In this document: piece after piece, positions 37,341-46,403 of the stretch
Layout: every line of letters begins with the position of its first letter
Position numbering within the stretch: the first letter of the stretch is position 1
Assembly: GCA_035531755.1 (NCBI GenBank)
Contig: DATKSK010000042.1
Coordinates: 1 to 64,000 of the forward strand
DNA from: Acidimicrobiales bacterium
GTDB lineage: Bacteria; Actinomycetota; Acidimicrobiia; Acidimicrobiales; UBA8190
DNA length: 64,000 nucleotides
Reading direction: 5' to 3'
Translations under genes and position numbers: made by a program
Notes under the pieces: generated by a model
What the model saw: only the letters and a program-made list of their open reading frames with translations
The model's database searches: none
What the model was told of the DNA's origin: nothing

Positions 37341-38780
37341 TCACGAGTCGAGCGCGCTCATGACGTGCTTGATGCGCGTGTAGTCCTCGAACCCGTACAC
37401 CGACAGGTCCTTGCCGTACCCCGAGTGCTTGAAGCCACCGTGGGGCATCTCGGCCACCAGGGGGATGTGGGTGTTGATCCATACGCACCCGAAGTCGAGC
37501 CCCTTGGCCATGCGCATGGCCCGGCCGTGGTCGCGGGTGAACACCGACGAGGCCAAGGCGTACTCCACGTCGTTCGCCCACCGCAGCGCTTCGCTCTCGT
37601 CGGAGAACTGCTGGACGGTGATGACCGGCCCGAACACCTCCTGCTGCACGATGTCGTCGTCCTGGTGCACGTCGCTCACGACCGTGGCCTCGTAGAAATA
37701 GCCCCGTCCCTCGATCCGGTGGCCGCCGGTGCGGACGTCGGCGTGCGACGGCAGGTTGTCGACGAAGGTCGTGACGCGCCCCAGCTGGTCGGCGCTGTTC
37801 AGGGGCCCGAAATCGGCCCCCTCCACCTCGGGGCCCGCCACCGTCTGGGCCCGGGCCCTCTCGACCAGCGCGGCCGCGAAGTCGTCGTGCACCCGGGGCC
37901 CGGCCAGCACCCGCGTGGCCGCGGTGCAGTCCTGCCCGGCGTTGAAGTAGCCGGCCACGGCGATGGCCTCGGCCGCCTTGTCGATGTCGGCGTCGTCGAA
38001 GACGATCACCGGGGCCTTGCCACCGAGCTCGAGGTGCACGCGCTTGACGTCCTCCGAGGCGGCCATGGCGACCTCGCGCCCGGCCCTGACGCTCCCGGTG
38101 ATGGAGACCATCCGGGGCACGGGGTGCGACACGAGCGCACGGCCCGTCTCGCGGTTGCCGCAGACGACGTTGAGCACACCCGGCGGCAGGAACTCGGCGG
38201 CGATCTCGGCCAGCATCACCGTCGTGACCGGCGTGGTGTGCGCCGGCTTGAGGACGACGGCGTTGCCCGCGGCAATGGCCGGCGCGAACTTCCAGACGGC
38301 CATCATCATGGGGTAGTTCCAGGGTGTGACCTGGGCACACACCCCGACCGGCTCGCGGCGGACGTACGACGTGAACCCCGACATGTACTCCCCTGCCGAT
38401 CGGCCCTCGAGGAGGCGGCAGGCCCCGGCGAAGAACCGGATCTGGTCGACCATCGGCGGGATCTCCTCGGAGAGCGTGAGCGCCCGGGGCTTGCCGGTGT
38501 CCTCGCACTCGGCGTCGACGAGCTCCTCGGCCTTGGCCTCGATGGCGTCGGCGATGCGGAACAGCGCCAGGCTCCGCTCCGAGGGGGTGGCCTCGCGCCA
38601 CTTCTCGAAGGCGTCCTGGGCGACACGCATGGCGTGGTCGATGTCAGCGGGGCCCGACACGGGCATGGTGGCGTAGGCCTCGCCGGTGGACGGGTTGACG
38701 ACGTCCTCGGTGTCGCCGTCCCTGGTGTCGAGGTGGGCGCCACCCACGAAGTTGCGCAGCACACGTCGGTCCCCAGCCAT
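37341..38780 (-). CDS. Aldehyde dehydrogenase, gamma-aminobutyraldehyde type
   Basis: 479 residues: [52 protein letters not shown] with catalytic Glu, [14 protein letters not shown] with catalytic Cys, EVFGPVITV and [29 protein letters not shown]. The last motifs resemble PatD-type 4-aminobutyraldehyde dehydrogenase. Oxidises an aminoaldehyde with NAD(P). ATG 38780 has GGGAGAGGG upstream. Confidence 0.92.
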   Translation of the reverse strand: MAGDRRVLRNFVGGAHLDTRDGDTEDVVNPSTGEAYATMPVSGPADIDHAMRVAQDAFEKWREATPSERSLALFRIADAIEAKAEELVDAECEDTGKPRALTLSEEIPPMVDQIRFFAGACRLLEGRSAGEYMSGFTSYVRREPVGVCAQVTPWNYPMMMAVWKFAPAIAAGNAVVLKPAHTTPVTTVMLAEIAAEFLPPGVLNVVCGNRETGRALVSHPVPRMVSITGSVRAGREVAMAASEDVKRVHLELGGKAPVIVFDDADIDKAAEAIAVAGYFNAGQDCTAATRVLAGPRVHDDFAAALVERARAQTVAGPEVEGADFGPLNSADQLGRVTTFVDNLPSHADVRTGGHRIEGRGYFYEATVVSDVHQDDDIVQQEVFGPVITVQQFSDESEALRWANDVEYALASSVFTRDHGRAMRMAKGLDFGCVWINTHIPLVAEMPHGGFKHSGYGKDLSVYGFEDYTRIKHVMSALDS

Positions 38781-38887
38781 GGATGGTCCCTCTCCCTGTC
38801 GGTCCGCCGGTGCCCACAATCGCACTCGCGGCGTCGCCGGACAAGGGGCCCCACCCCCGCTGTCCTGGGCATCCCCGCTCTCCCGCC

Positions 38888-38901
38888 GGGACCTCCGGCC
38901 C
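38888..38901 (+). promoter_or_regulatory. Candidate DosR-like box between ALDH and SDH-like genes
   Basis: GGGACCTCCGGCCC, two positions off the core motif, in the divergent region 108 bp from one start and 119 bp from the other. No clear -10 at the standard spacing, so this is the weakest listed copy. Confidence 0.3.
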
Positions 38902-39019
38902 TAGCCGCTCCGGGCTGCGCCGGGGGAACATGTGGTGGACACGAACGGCGCCGGGCACCGTGCCCGGGCGTCGGGTCGACCCGGACGACGGGCCGGGCGG
39001 GCGGCGGGAGGAGATCGTC

Positions 39020-40231
39020 ATGCGCGTCCTGCTCGTGGGAGCGGGTGGAGTGGGGACGGCGTTCGCCCGGACGGCCGCCCGGCGCGACGTCTTCGAGCAC
39101 ATCGTGGTGGCGGACCATGCGCTCGACCGCGCCCAGCGTGCCGCCCAGGCGGCGAGCGACCGCTTCACCGCCGTGAAGCTCGATGCGTCGGACGAGACGG
39201 CCGTTGCCGAGTTGCTCCGGGCCGAGCGGTGCGACGTTCTGGTGAACGCCGTCGACCCCCGGTTCGTCATGCCGCTGTTCCGCGGCGCGCTCGCCGCGGG
39301 GACGCACTACCTCGACATGGCCATGTCCCTGTCGCACCCCCACCCCGAGGAGCCCTACGCCAAGACGGGGGTGAAGCTCGGCGACGAGCAGTTCGCCATG
39401 GCCGGGCAGTGGGAGGAGCGGGGCAAGCTGGCGATCGTGGGCATGGGTGTCGAGCCCGGGCTCTCCGACGTCTTCGCCCGCCACGCCGCCGACACGCTCT
39501 TCTCCTCGATCGAGGAGGTGGGCGTGCGCGACGGGGCCAACCTGGTGGTGGAGGGTTACGACTTCGCCCCCACCTTCTCGATCTGGACCACCATCGAGGA
39601 GTGCCTCAACCCGCCCGTCGTCTTCGAGAAGGACAAGGGGTGGTACACCACGGAGCCCTTCAGCGAGCTCGAGGTCTTCGACTTCCCGGCCGGCATCGGC
39701 CCGGTGGAGTGCGTGAACGTCGAGCACGAGGAGGTGCTGCTCGTCCCGCGCTGGGTGCAGGCCGACCGGGTCACCTTCAAGTACGGCCTCGGTGACGAGT
39801 TCATCGGCGTGCTGAAGACGCTGCACAAGCTCGGGCTCGACTCCACCAGCCCGGTCCGCGTCGATGGCCGCGAGGTGTCGCCCCGGGACGTGGTGGCCGC
39901 CTGCCTGCCCGACCCGGCCGAGCTCGGGCACGTGATGCAGGGCGTGACCTGCGCGGGGACGTGGGTGAAGGGCACCGGCAAGGACGGCAACCGGCGCGAG
40001 GTCTACCTGCACCACGTGGTGGACAACGCCTGGTCCATGGCCGAGTACGACTCGCAGGCCGTCGTCTGGCAGACCGCCATCAACCCTGTCGTCGCCCTGG
40101 AGCTCGTGGCGTCGGGCGTGTGGACGGGTGCGGGCGTCCTCGGCCCGGAGGCCTTCCCGGCGGGACCGTTCCTCGACCTCCTCGTCGACCACGGCTCGCC
40201 CTGGGGATGCGAGGAGCGCGCCGTGCGCTGA
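39020..40231 (+). CDS. Saccharopine dehydrogenase-like oxidoreductase
   Basis: 403 residues. Rossmann start MRVLLVGAGGVGTAFARTAARR, then VNAVDPRFVMPLFRGALAAGTHYLDMAMS and VGMGVEPGLSDVFARHAAD, the family pattern of saccharopine, lysine 6- or carboxynorspermidine dehydrogenases. Substrate is unknown; the polyamine/GABA neighbours suggest an amino acid or polyamine. ATG 39020 has GGGAGGAG upstream. Confidence 0.88.
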   Translation: MRVLLVGAGGVGTAFARTAARRDVFEHIVVADHALDRAQRAAQAASDRFTAVKLDASDETAVAELLRAERCDVLVNAVDPRFVMPLFRGALAAGTHYLDMAMSLSHPHPEEPYAKTGVKLGDEQFAMAGQWEERGKLAIVGMGVEPGLSDVFARHAADTLFSSIEEVGVRDGANLVVEGYDFAPTFSIWTTIEECLNPPVVFEKDKGWYTTEPFSELEVFDFPAGIGPVECVNVEHEEVLLVPRWVQADRVTFKYGLGDEFIGVLKTLHKLGLDSTSPVRVDGREVSPRDVVAACLPDPAELGHVMQGVTCAGTWVKGTGKDGNRREVYLHHVVDNAWSMAEYDSQAVVWQTAINPVVALELVASGVWTGAGVLGPEAFPAGPFLDLLVDHGSPWGCEERAVR

Positions 40232-40272
40232 GCCCGGTGTCCTTCTTCACCGCCTTCGGCGTGGGGGGGGCG

Positions 40273-41229
40273 TCATCTCCCTCCCCGGCCACGCGGTTGG
40301 CGGGGCGGTCCCGACCCCACGGACGAGGTGCGTCCGCCGGCCGTCCGCTGCAAGAGGTCGACGACCAGCACGGCGTCGTCTGCTTCCGCCGGTGACGACC
40401 CGTGACGGGCGGACGCCCCCGCAGAGAGCTCGACGCACACCGGCACACCGGGGTGCATCCGGCCGTGCGCGTCGAGCAGGGCCCGCCCCCGGGCCTCTCC
40501 GAGCGGTATGGCGTCGACGATGACGTCGGCGCCAGCCGCCAGGGGGCAGGGCTCGCCCACCAGGGCGGGACAGCGCGACGAGTCCCGGAGCGGTCCGGGG
40601 CACACGAGCACATGGAGGCCCGCCGCCCGGGCCTGACCTTCGGCGTACCACCGCCCCCCGGTGGACTCCACGAGCACGCGGGTGCGGTCGTGGCCGTCCG
40701 GCCAGGCGGGGAGCCTGTGGACCGCTCCCATGACCACGCGGACGATCGCCGGGCGCTCGTAGTGGTCGGCGGTCACGTAGCCGCGGGCGCGGGCGAGGGC
40801 GAGCATCGGCCGGTTCTCGACCAGGACGTCGGCGTGCACGTTCGTCACGCCGCGAGCGGCGGCGGCCTCCAGGAGGACGTCGAGGAGGTACGGGCCCAGC
40901 CAACCCCGCCACCCGGGGCCCACGGCGATCCCGAGCTCCCCGTCGCCGTCGGGGAGCAACTCGTAGCTGCACTCCGCCACGATGGCGTCCGGCCGGCCCG
41001 TGCGGACGACCTCCGCGACGATACCGGTACCGCCCCGGCTGCCGACGCGCACCATCGCGTCGAGCGACCGCCGGTTCGGCACGCGTGCCTGGAAGAAGCG
41101 GCGGTACAGGTCGTCGTCGGTGAGGGTCGCGTAGAAGGCCGCCAGGGCGTCGGCATCGTCCTCGGTCTCCGGGCGCACGACGAGCGTGCGGCCGCCGGGG
41201 AGCTCGATCGACCTCGGCTCGAGGTTCAC
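40273..41229 (-). CDS. GNAT acetyltransferase fused to an unknown C-terminal domain
   Basis: 318 residues. GNAT domain about 13-160: LVVRPETEDDADALAAFYATLTDDDLYRRFF and GIAVGPGWRGWLGPYLLDVLLEAAAARGVTNVHADVLVENRPMLALARARGY. The C-terminal 120 residues are not recognised; they carry a cysteine/proline pattern (VCPGPLRDSSRCPALVGEPCPL) and alternating hydrophobic stretches (ADVIVDAIPLG, DAVLVVDLL). GTG 41229 is 20 bp after the USP stop, so the two are one operon. In mycobacteria such acetyltransferases can modify USPs or enzymes; that link is inference here. Confidence 0.82.
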   Translation of the reverse strand: MNLEPRSIELPGGRTLVVRPETEDDADALAAFYATLTDDDLYRRFFQARVPNRRSLDAMVRVGSRGGTGIVAEVVRTGRPDAIVAECSYELLPDGDGELGIAVGPGWRGWLGPYLLDVLLEAAAARGVTNVHADVLVENRPMLALARARGYVTADHYERPAIVRVVMGAVHRLPAWPDGHDRTRVLVESTGGRWYAEGQARAAGLHVLVCPGPLRDSSRCPALVGEPCPLAAGADVIVDAIPLGEARGRALLDAHGRMHPGVPVCVELSAGASARHGSSPAEADDAVLVVDLLQRTAGGRTSSVGSGPPRQPRGRGGR

Positions 41230-41249
41230 GTGGCCAGGGTGTGCATCCT

Positions 41250-41735
41250 TCAAGGCGCCTCGTCGGAGCGGACGATCATGACCGAGCACGGTGCGTGCGC
41301 GGCGCAGTGTGCGCTCACGGACCCGAGCAGGAGGCCGTCGAACCCTCCGAAGCCGCGGCTGCCGACCACCAGCACCGAAGCACCCCTGGCCGCTTCCGTG
41401 AGCACGTGCGCGGCGTGACCTTCCCGCACGTCGGTGTGGACGTGCACGGCGCGATTCGGCCCCATCACCTCGTCGACCATGACGGCGAGCGCCTTGCGCG
41501 CGACGTCCGTGGGGTTGGCGGGCGGGGGCAGGCTCTGCAACCAGGCGTGCTCGTCGGCGAGGTGCCACGCGTGCACCACCTCGAGGCGCGCCCCGACCAG
41601 CTCGGCATACCGAAGCGCCCACCGGAGCGCCCCTCTCGATTCCTCGGAGGCGTCCACGCCCACGACGATCCGGTTCCCGTCAGGGTCGCAGGGCTGCTCA
41701 GTGCCCGTGCGCCCGCTTGCCGATGGCTCGTGCAC
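41250..41735 (-). CDS. Universal stress protein, ATP-binding type
   Basis: 161 residues: NRIVVGVDASEESRGALRWALRYAE, and ASVLVVGSRGFGGFDGLLLGSVSAHC with the full ATP loop, then CSVMIVRSDEAP. Like the USP at 30941. GTG 41735 has AGGAGG upstream. Its upstream region, shared with archease-rtcB on the other strand, holds two opposed DosR-like boxes. Confidence 0.92.
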   Translation of the reverse strand: MHEPSASGRTGTEQPCDPDGNRIVVGVDASEESRGALRWALRYAELVGARLEVVHAWHLADEHAWLQSLPPPANPTDVARKALAVMVDEVMGPNRAVHVHTDVREGHAAHVLTEAARGASVLVVGSRGFGGFDGLLLGSVSAHCAAHAPCSVMIVRSDEAP

Positions 41736-41819
41736 GTCAGGACCTCCTGTCCGGCACCGGTCGCCAACCCGGCGGCGATCTCTCCTCCCATGCTGCGCCG
41801 CCAACGTCGCAGGCGACCA

Positions 41820-41833
41820 GGGGCGAAGGTCCT
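41820..41833 (-). promoter_or_regulatory. DosR-like box facing the USP-GNAT operon
   Basis: Minus strand AGGACCTTCGCCCC, 84 bp before GTG 41735. The closest hexamer resembling -10 is CAGCAT at 24 bp spacing, which is weak. Confidence 0.45.
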
Positions 41834-41856
41834 GCGGCCAGCCCGCCCGCACCCGT

Positions 41857-41899
41857 GGGACCTTCGACCCTTGCCCGCTCCGGGCATCCGCGCAACGGT
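41857..41899 (+). promoter_or_regulatory. DosR-like box facing archease-rtcB
   Basis: GGGACCTTCGACCC (41857-41870) is a full motif match; AACGGT (41894-41899) sits exactly 23 bp downstream and differs by one base from the TACGGT -10 of gdhA. The predicted transcript would start near 41906, 27 bases before ATG 41933. Confidence 0.5.
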
Positions 41900-41932
41900 G
41901 CGGTGATGGCCGCCTCCGAAGCAGCACCCTGA

Positions 41933-42385
41933 ATGGCGCCTCCGGAACCCGAGCGGGAAGCGTCGCGGGGTCGCGGACACCGGCTCGCTCCTCACACCGC
42001 CGACTGCATCCTCGAGGCGTGGGGCGAGGATCGCACCTCGTGCCTCGCCGAGGCCATGACAGCCCTGGTGGAGGTGTTCGCCGAGGTACACGGCGACGAT
42101 GCGGCCACTCGGACGCTGCCCCTGGCAGCGGAGCCGGGTCCCGACGCCGACGTCCTCGTGGCCCTGCTCGAGGAGGTGATCTACGTCGCCGACGTCTTCG
42201 GCGCCGTGCCCGTCCGCTTCCACGTCGTCGAAGCCGAGGATGGTGGGATCGCGGGTGACATGGTGGTCGTGACCGGGCGCCAGGTCGAGCTCGTCGGGCC
42301 CGTGCCGAAGGGTGTGTCGTACCACGACCTCGAGGTCGGCGAGCACGAGGGGCGGTGGACGTGTCGAGCGGTCGTGGACGTGTGA
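41933..42385 (+). CDS. Archease (RtcB cofactor)
   Basis: 150 residues of the archease/SHS2 fold: [58 protein letters not shown], and the end motif [12 protein letters not shown]. Archease helps RtcB form its guanylate intermediate so that the ligase turns over. ATG 41933 lacks a good ribosome binding site. It overlaps the rtcB start (GTGA), so the two proteins are made together. Confidence 0.9.
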   Translation: MAPPEPEREASRGRGHRLAPHTADCILEAWGEDRTSCLAEAMTALVEVFAEVHGDDAATRTLPLAAEPGPDADVLVALLEEVIYVADVFGAVPVRFHVVEAEDGGIAGDMVVVTGRQVELVGPVPKGVSYHDLEVGEHEGRWTCRAVVDV

Positions 42386-43815
42386 GCGGCACCCGACGCC
42401 TCCACCCGGCCGGGCCGGACCGTTGGCGGATGGAACCGACCGGCACGATGCGCGTCCCGGGGATCGTCTTCTCCTCGGCCGCGCTGCTCTCCCAGATCAC
42501 CGGCGACGAGTCGCTCGAGCAGGTGGCGAACGTGGCGACCCTGCCGGGGATCGTGGAGGCCTCCTACGCGATGCCCGACATCCACTGGGGCTACGGGTTC
42601 CCGATCGGCGGCGTCGCCGCCACCGACGTGGTCGAGGGCGGGGTCGTGTCCCCCGGCGGCGTCGGCTTCGACATCTCCTGTGGGGTGCGCCTGCTGCTCT
42701 CTCCTGTCGGCCTCGACGAGCTGGCCCCCCACGTGGAGACCCTCATGGACGAGCTCGAGGCCCGGGTGCCGAAGGGGCTCGGGGCGGGGGCCGTGTGGGA
42801 GCTGGCCGACGACGCCGAGCTGACCGCCGTGCTACGCGACGGGGCCCGCCACGCCGTGGCCCGGGGTCTCGGCCTCGACGCCGACGTGGCCCGCTGCGAG
42901 GACGGAGGGGTGATGGCCGGTGCGGACCCGGGCGCGGTGGGCGACCGGGCCCGTCGGCGCGGCGCGGGCCAGCTCGGCAGCCTCGGCTCGGGGAACCATT
43001 TCCTCGAGGTCCAGGTCGTCGACGAGATCGTCGACGCCGAGGCAGCCGGGTCCTTCGGCATCCGGCCGGGGCAGGTGTGCGTGATGATCCATTGCGGGTC
43101 GCGCGGCCTCGGGCACCAGGTCTGCTCGGACACCGTCAAGGAGATGCAATCGTCGATGGCGCGGTACGGGATCGTCGTGCCCGACCCCCAGCTCGCCTGC
43201 GTCCCGGTCGAGTCGCGGGAGGGCCGGGCCTACCTGGGAGCGATGGCAGCGGCGGCAAACTTCGGCCGGGCGAACCGTCAGGCCCTGACCGCGGCGGTGC
43301 GCAGCGCGTTCGCCACGGCCGTAGGGACCGATCGGCTGGACCTTCTCTACGACGTGTCGCACAACCTGGCCAAGCTCGAATGGCACGACGTCGACGGGGG
43401 ACGGCGGCTCCTGTGCGTGCACCGGAAGGGGGCGACGAGGGCCCTTCCCCCCGGGCACCCGGACCTGCCCGACGACCTGCGACCGGTGGGCCAGCCGGTG
43501 CTGGTCCCCGGATCGATGGGCACGGCGTCCTACGTCCTGGTCGGCCGCGCCCCGGGCGGGGCGTTCTCCTCGACCTGCCACGGCGCGGGCCGCACGATGA
43601 GCCGGCATGCAGCCACCCGGAGCATCCGGGGCGCGGTGTTGCGCCAGCAACTCGAGGAACAGGGGATCTCGGTACGGGCGGCATCGGCACGTGGGCTCGC
43701 CGAGGAGGCACCGTTCGCATACAAGGACGTCGACGACGTGGTCGCCATCTGCGAGCGGGCCGGCCTCGCCCGGCGCGTCGCCCGGCTGCGGCCGGTCGGA
43801 GTCCTGAAGGGGTGA
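42382..43815 (+). CDS. rtcB: RNA-splicing ligase RtcB
   Basis: 477 residues. Motifs: [35 protein letters not shown] (metal-binding Cys), [36 protein letters not shown] and [13 protein letters not shown] with the His that is guanylylated. Joins RNA 2',3'-cyclic phosphate and 5'-OH ends with GTP and Mn. In bacteria it repairs cleaved tRNA or rRNA. GTG 42382 overlaps the archease stop, which fixes the start. Confidence 0.96.
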   Translation: MSGTRRLHPAGPDRWRMEPTGTMRVPGIVFSSAALLSQITGDESLEQVANVATLPGIVEASYAMPDIHWGYGFPIGGVAATDVVEGGVVSPGGVGFDISCGVRLLLSPVGLDELAPHVETLMDELEARVPKGLGAGAVWELADDAELTAVLRDGARHAVARGLGLDADVARCEDGGVMAGADPGAVGDRARRRGAGQLGSLGSGNHFLEVQVVDEIVDAEAAGSFGIRPGQVCVMIHCGSRGLGHQVCSDTVKEMQSSMARYGIVVPDPQLACVPVESREGRAYLGAMAAAANFGRANRQALTAAVRSAFATAVGTDRLDLLYDVSHNLAKLEWHDVDGGRRLLCVHRKGATRALPPGHPDLPDDLRPVGQPVLVPGSMGTASYVLVGRAPGGAFSSTCHGAGRTMSRHAATRSIRGAVLRQQLEEQGISVRAASARGLAEEAPFAYKDVDDVVAICERAGLARRVARLRPVGVLKG

Positions 43816-43846
43816 CCGTCCCACGGCCGCCGGTGCCGGCGGCCCG

Positions 43847-44095
43847 CTAGCGCGGGTCGGTCGAGGAGCCGAGGCCGAGCTCGCGCAGGGCGTCGTCGAT
43901 CACGAGCTCCGACAGCTCGGCGACGCTGGCGTCCACGATCCGGGCGTCGAGCGCCAGGCGCCGTGCCGCGGCGTGGGCCCGGGTGAACAGCTCCTCCAGG
44001 CGCCGCCGCCGGGCGCGGTGCAGCACGAAGGCGGCCACGGCGCACCCCACCAGGAGCACCTCGGCCACGAGCGCGACCACCAGGGCCGCTCCCAC
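43847..44095 (-). CDS. Small single-pass membrane protein, unknown
   Basis: 82 residues: one N-terminal helix (LVVALVAEVLLVGCAVAAFVL), an arginine cluster (HRARRRR, stop-transfer), then a charged helical tail. GTG 44095 with GGGGGG upstream. Function unknown. Confidence 0.55.
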   Translation of the reverse strand: MGAALVVALVAEVLLVGCAVAAFVLHRARRRRLEELFTRAHAAARRLALDARIVDASVAELSELVIDDALRELGLGSSTDPR

Positions 44096-44121
44096 TCGCT
44101 ACTTCCCCCCCATCGACGTCA

Positions 44122-44127
44122 AGCGTA
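44122..44127 (-). promoter_or_regulatory. -10 box for the small membrane protein gene
   Basis: TACGCT on the minus strand, 26 bases before GTG 44095. Confidence 0.3.
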
Positions 44128-44146
44128 CCCCCGCGTGTGCCGGTGG

Positions 44147-44575
44147 TCACTCCCCGTCGGCGGGCACCACCAGGACGGGCACCGTCGAGCGGTGGAGCAG
44201 CTTGTGCGGCACCGACCCCAGGATCGCACCCAGGATGGGCCGTTCGCCGGTCCCCCCGACCACGATGACCCGGGCCTGGCGCTCCAGGGCGGCCTCGAGG
44301 AGCGACTCTGCGGGCCGCAGGGCGGCCACGATGGGCTCCACCTGCACCGAGGGGTCGAGCGCGTTGGCCTCGGCCACCGCGGTGCGCAGCATGTCGCTGC
44401 CGATCTTCTCGAGCTGGTCCTTGTAGTCGGCGGTCTCCCCGCCCATGGGGTTGGGCTCGTAGCCGAACACGATGGTCAACGGCGCGTCGAAGGCCCTGGC
44501 CACGCTGACCGCCACGCGCAGGGCCGCCTTCGACCCGTCGGTGCCGTCGTAGCCGAGGACGATGTCGCCGGCCAT
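44147..44575 (-). CDS. Universal stress protein coupled to an amino-acid permease
   Basis: 142 residues: GDIVLGYDGTDGSKAALRVAVSVARAF, ARVIVVGGTGERPILGAILGSVPHKLLHRSTVPVLVVP. The ATP loop is altered (GGTGERPILGAILGSVP) but keeps the GS pair. ATG 44575 overlaps the permease stop by one base. A USP paired with a transporter suggests a cytoplasmic partner that senses nucleotide state. Confidence 0.9.
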   Translation of the reverse strand: MAGDIVLGYDGTDGSKAALRVAVSVARAFDAPLTIVFGYEPNPMGGETADYKDQLEKIGSDMLRTAVAEANALDPSVQVEPIVAALRPAESLLEAALERQARVIVVGGTGERPILGAILGSVPHKLLHRSTVPVLVVPADGE

Positions 44576-46188
44576 CAGTCGACCACCGGGGTGACGCCCG
44601 GCGTGAGCGGCGGAGCCGGCGCGTCGACGGACTCGGCGACCTCGCGGTCACGCCGGAAGAACTCCGGATGGCGCAGACGCCAGATCACCATGAGCGGCAC
44701 TCCGATCAGCAACAGGCCGACGCCGAGGACGAGCGGAGGGCCGAGGCCCTTCTTGACGTACAGGTGCCAGTGGAAGATGTGGAAGCTGAAATGCAGGGCC
44801 GGGAACCAGGCCTGGTTGCCGGTGTTGGAGTTGGCGGGGTCGGAGTAATAGAAGATGGCCACGAAGAACAGGATCGTCAGCATGACGGCCCCGAGCAGCG
44901 GGGCGAGCCCGATGAAGATGAAGTTCTTCATGCTCCTGAAGATGTGGCGGCGGTAGTAGAAGACGCAGGCGAAGCCCGTGAGGCCGTAGTAGAAGGCGAT
45001 GCCGAAGCCCAGCGCCAGGATGGAGTTGGCGAGGACGTCGTTGGGGCTGATGAGGGTCAGGCCCACGTACCAGACGATCGCCACCGCCCCGAAGACCAAG
45101 GTCGAGAAGCCCGGGGACAGGAACCGCGGGTGGATGTCGGCGAAGCGCTTGGGGAAGGCCTTGTGCACCGCCATCGACAGCGACGAGCGTGCCGCAGGGA
45201 GGACGGTGGTCTGCGTCGACGCCGAGGCCGAGGTGAGCACGGCGATGATGAGCAGCTTGTCCCACGGCGACCCGAGCACGTCCTTCGCAAGGTGGCCGAG
45301 CACGTCGTCGCTGTGGTTGGTGAGGAACCCGGGTCCGTGGAACGCCTGGGCGGCGGTCGACACGATGACGTAGATGAGCAGCAGGACGATCGTGGCCAGC
45401 AGGGCGGCGCGGCCCGGTGTGCGCCGGGTGTCCCTGGCCTCCTCGTTCACGGTGACGGCGGTGTCCCATCCCCAGTAGATGAAGACGGCCAGGAGCATCC
45501 CGGCCGACAGCGCGCCCAGGGAGGGGATCTTGAACGGGTCGAACCACGCCCACGCGGGGTGGATGCTGTGGGCGATCCCGCCGCCGTACACCTTGGCCAG
45601 CGCGGCGACGGCGAACACCACGAGGATGACGATCTCGGCGCCGAGGAGGGCCACCTGGGTGCGGGCCGACAGCTCGATGCCGATGTAGCAGATGGCGGTC
45701 ATGATGACGAGCCACGCCACGCCGACGAAGGTGACCCAGAACCCCGAGGAGTCGGCGGCGATCCCGTGGGCGCCGAAGAGCGAGAACGTGTACACGCCCG
45801 CCACCGATGCCAGGTTGGGCATCACCACGAGGTCGGTGACCAGGATGCCCCACCCCGCCATCCACCCCGTCTTGGGGCCGATGGCCCGCGTCACCCAGGT
45901 GAAGGTGGTCCCGCAGTCCGGGTCGGCGCGGTTCAGGTAGTAGTACGCCGCGGCGATGAACAGCATGGGCACGAAGGCCAGGAGCATGACCGCCGGGGAC
46001 CGCACACCCACGTAGAAGGTCACGAAGCCGAGGGTGGCTGCCAGGCTGTAGGCGGGGGCTGTCGACGCCACCCCGATGACGAGGCTCGAGACCATCCCGA
46101 GGGCCCCGGTCTTGAGGCCCTTGCCGCCGGGCGGCTCCCCCAAGGGTGTTGCGCCGAGCTCTCCGGAGTCCGCGGTCGTGGTCGTCAA
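44575..46188 (-). CDS. APC-superfamily amino-acid permease
   Basis: 537 residues, about 12 helices. Paralogue of the permease at 32712-34448: GLKTGALGMVSSLVIGVASTAPAYSLAATLG, NRADPDCGTTFTWVTRAIGPKTGWMAGWGI, IYWGWDTAVTVNEEARD, LTSASASTQTTVLPAAR. Starts at TTG 46188 with AGAGGGG about 7 bases upstream; no ATG or GTG fits. Likely amino-acid or polyamine uptake, given the aminotransferase and PuuB-like genes beyond it. Confidence 0.92.
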   Translation of the reverse strand: MTTTTADSGELGATPLGEPPGGKGLKTGALGMVSSLVIGVASTAPAYSLAATLGFVTFYVGVRSPAVMLLAFVPMLFIAAAYYYLNRADPDCGTTFTWVTRAIGPKTGWMAGWGILVTDLVVMPNLASVAGVYTFSLFGAHGIAADSSGFWVTFVGVAWLVIMTAICYIGIELSARTQVALLGAEIVILVVFAVAALAKVYGGGIAHSIHPAWAWFDPFKIPSLGALSAGMLLAVFIYWGWDTAVTVNEEARDTRRTPGRAALLATIVLLLIYVIVSTAAQAFHGPGFLTNHSDDVLGHLAKDVLGSPWDKLLIIAVLTSASASTQTTVLPAARSSLSMAVHKAFPKRFADIHPRFLSPGFSTLVFGAVAIVWYVGLTLISPNDVLANSILALGFGIAFYYGLTGFACVFYYRRHIFRSMKNFIFIGLAPLLGAVMLTILFFVAIFYYSDPANSNTGNQAWFPALHFSFHIFHWHLYVKKGLGPPLVLGVGLLLIGVPLMVIWRLRHPEFFRRDREVAESVDAPAPPLTPGVTPVVD

Positions 46189-46215
46189 CTACCACCCCTC
46201 TCCCGTGCCGTTCGG

Positions 46216-46221
46216 AGCATA
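46216..46221 (-). promoter_or_regulatory. -10 box of the permease-USP operon
   Basis: TATGCT on the minus strand, 27 bases before TTG 46188. Confidence 0.4.
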
Positions 46222-46403
46222 TTCGCAGAGCACGCCGACCGTGACAAGCGATTTCGTTGCATACTGGGGGGCCAATGGCAGTTTCCATTGCCCGTCCACA
46301 TCAGCGCCAGTCCGGGCCCGTCGGGGACGAGGGCCGGATGGCGACGGCGGAGCACGGGGATCGTCCCGGTGCGGCGCGGACGGTGGAGGAAGGACCGGAG
46401 ACC

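Noticed and set aside
46241-46265. Plus-strand promoter GTGACA ... CATACT before the HemL-like gene
   Set aside because: The spacer would be only 13 bp, too short for a normal promoter.
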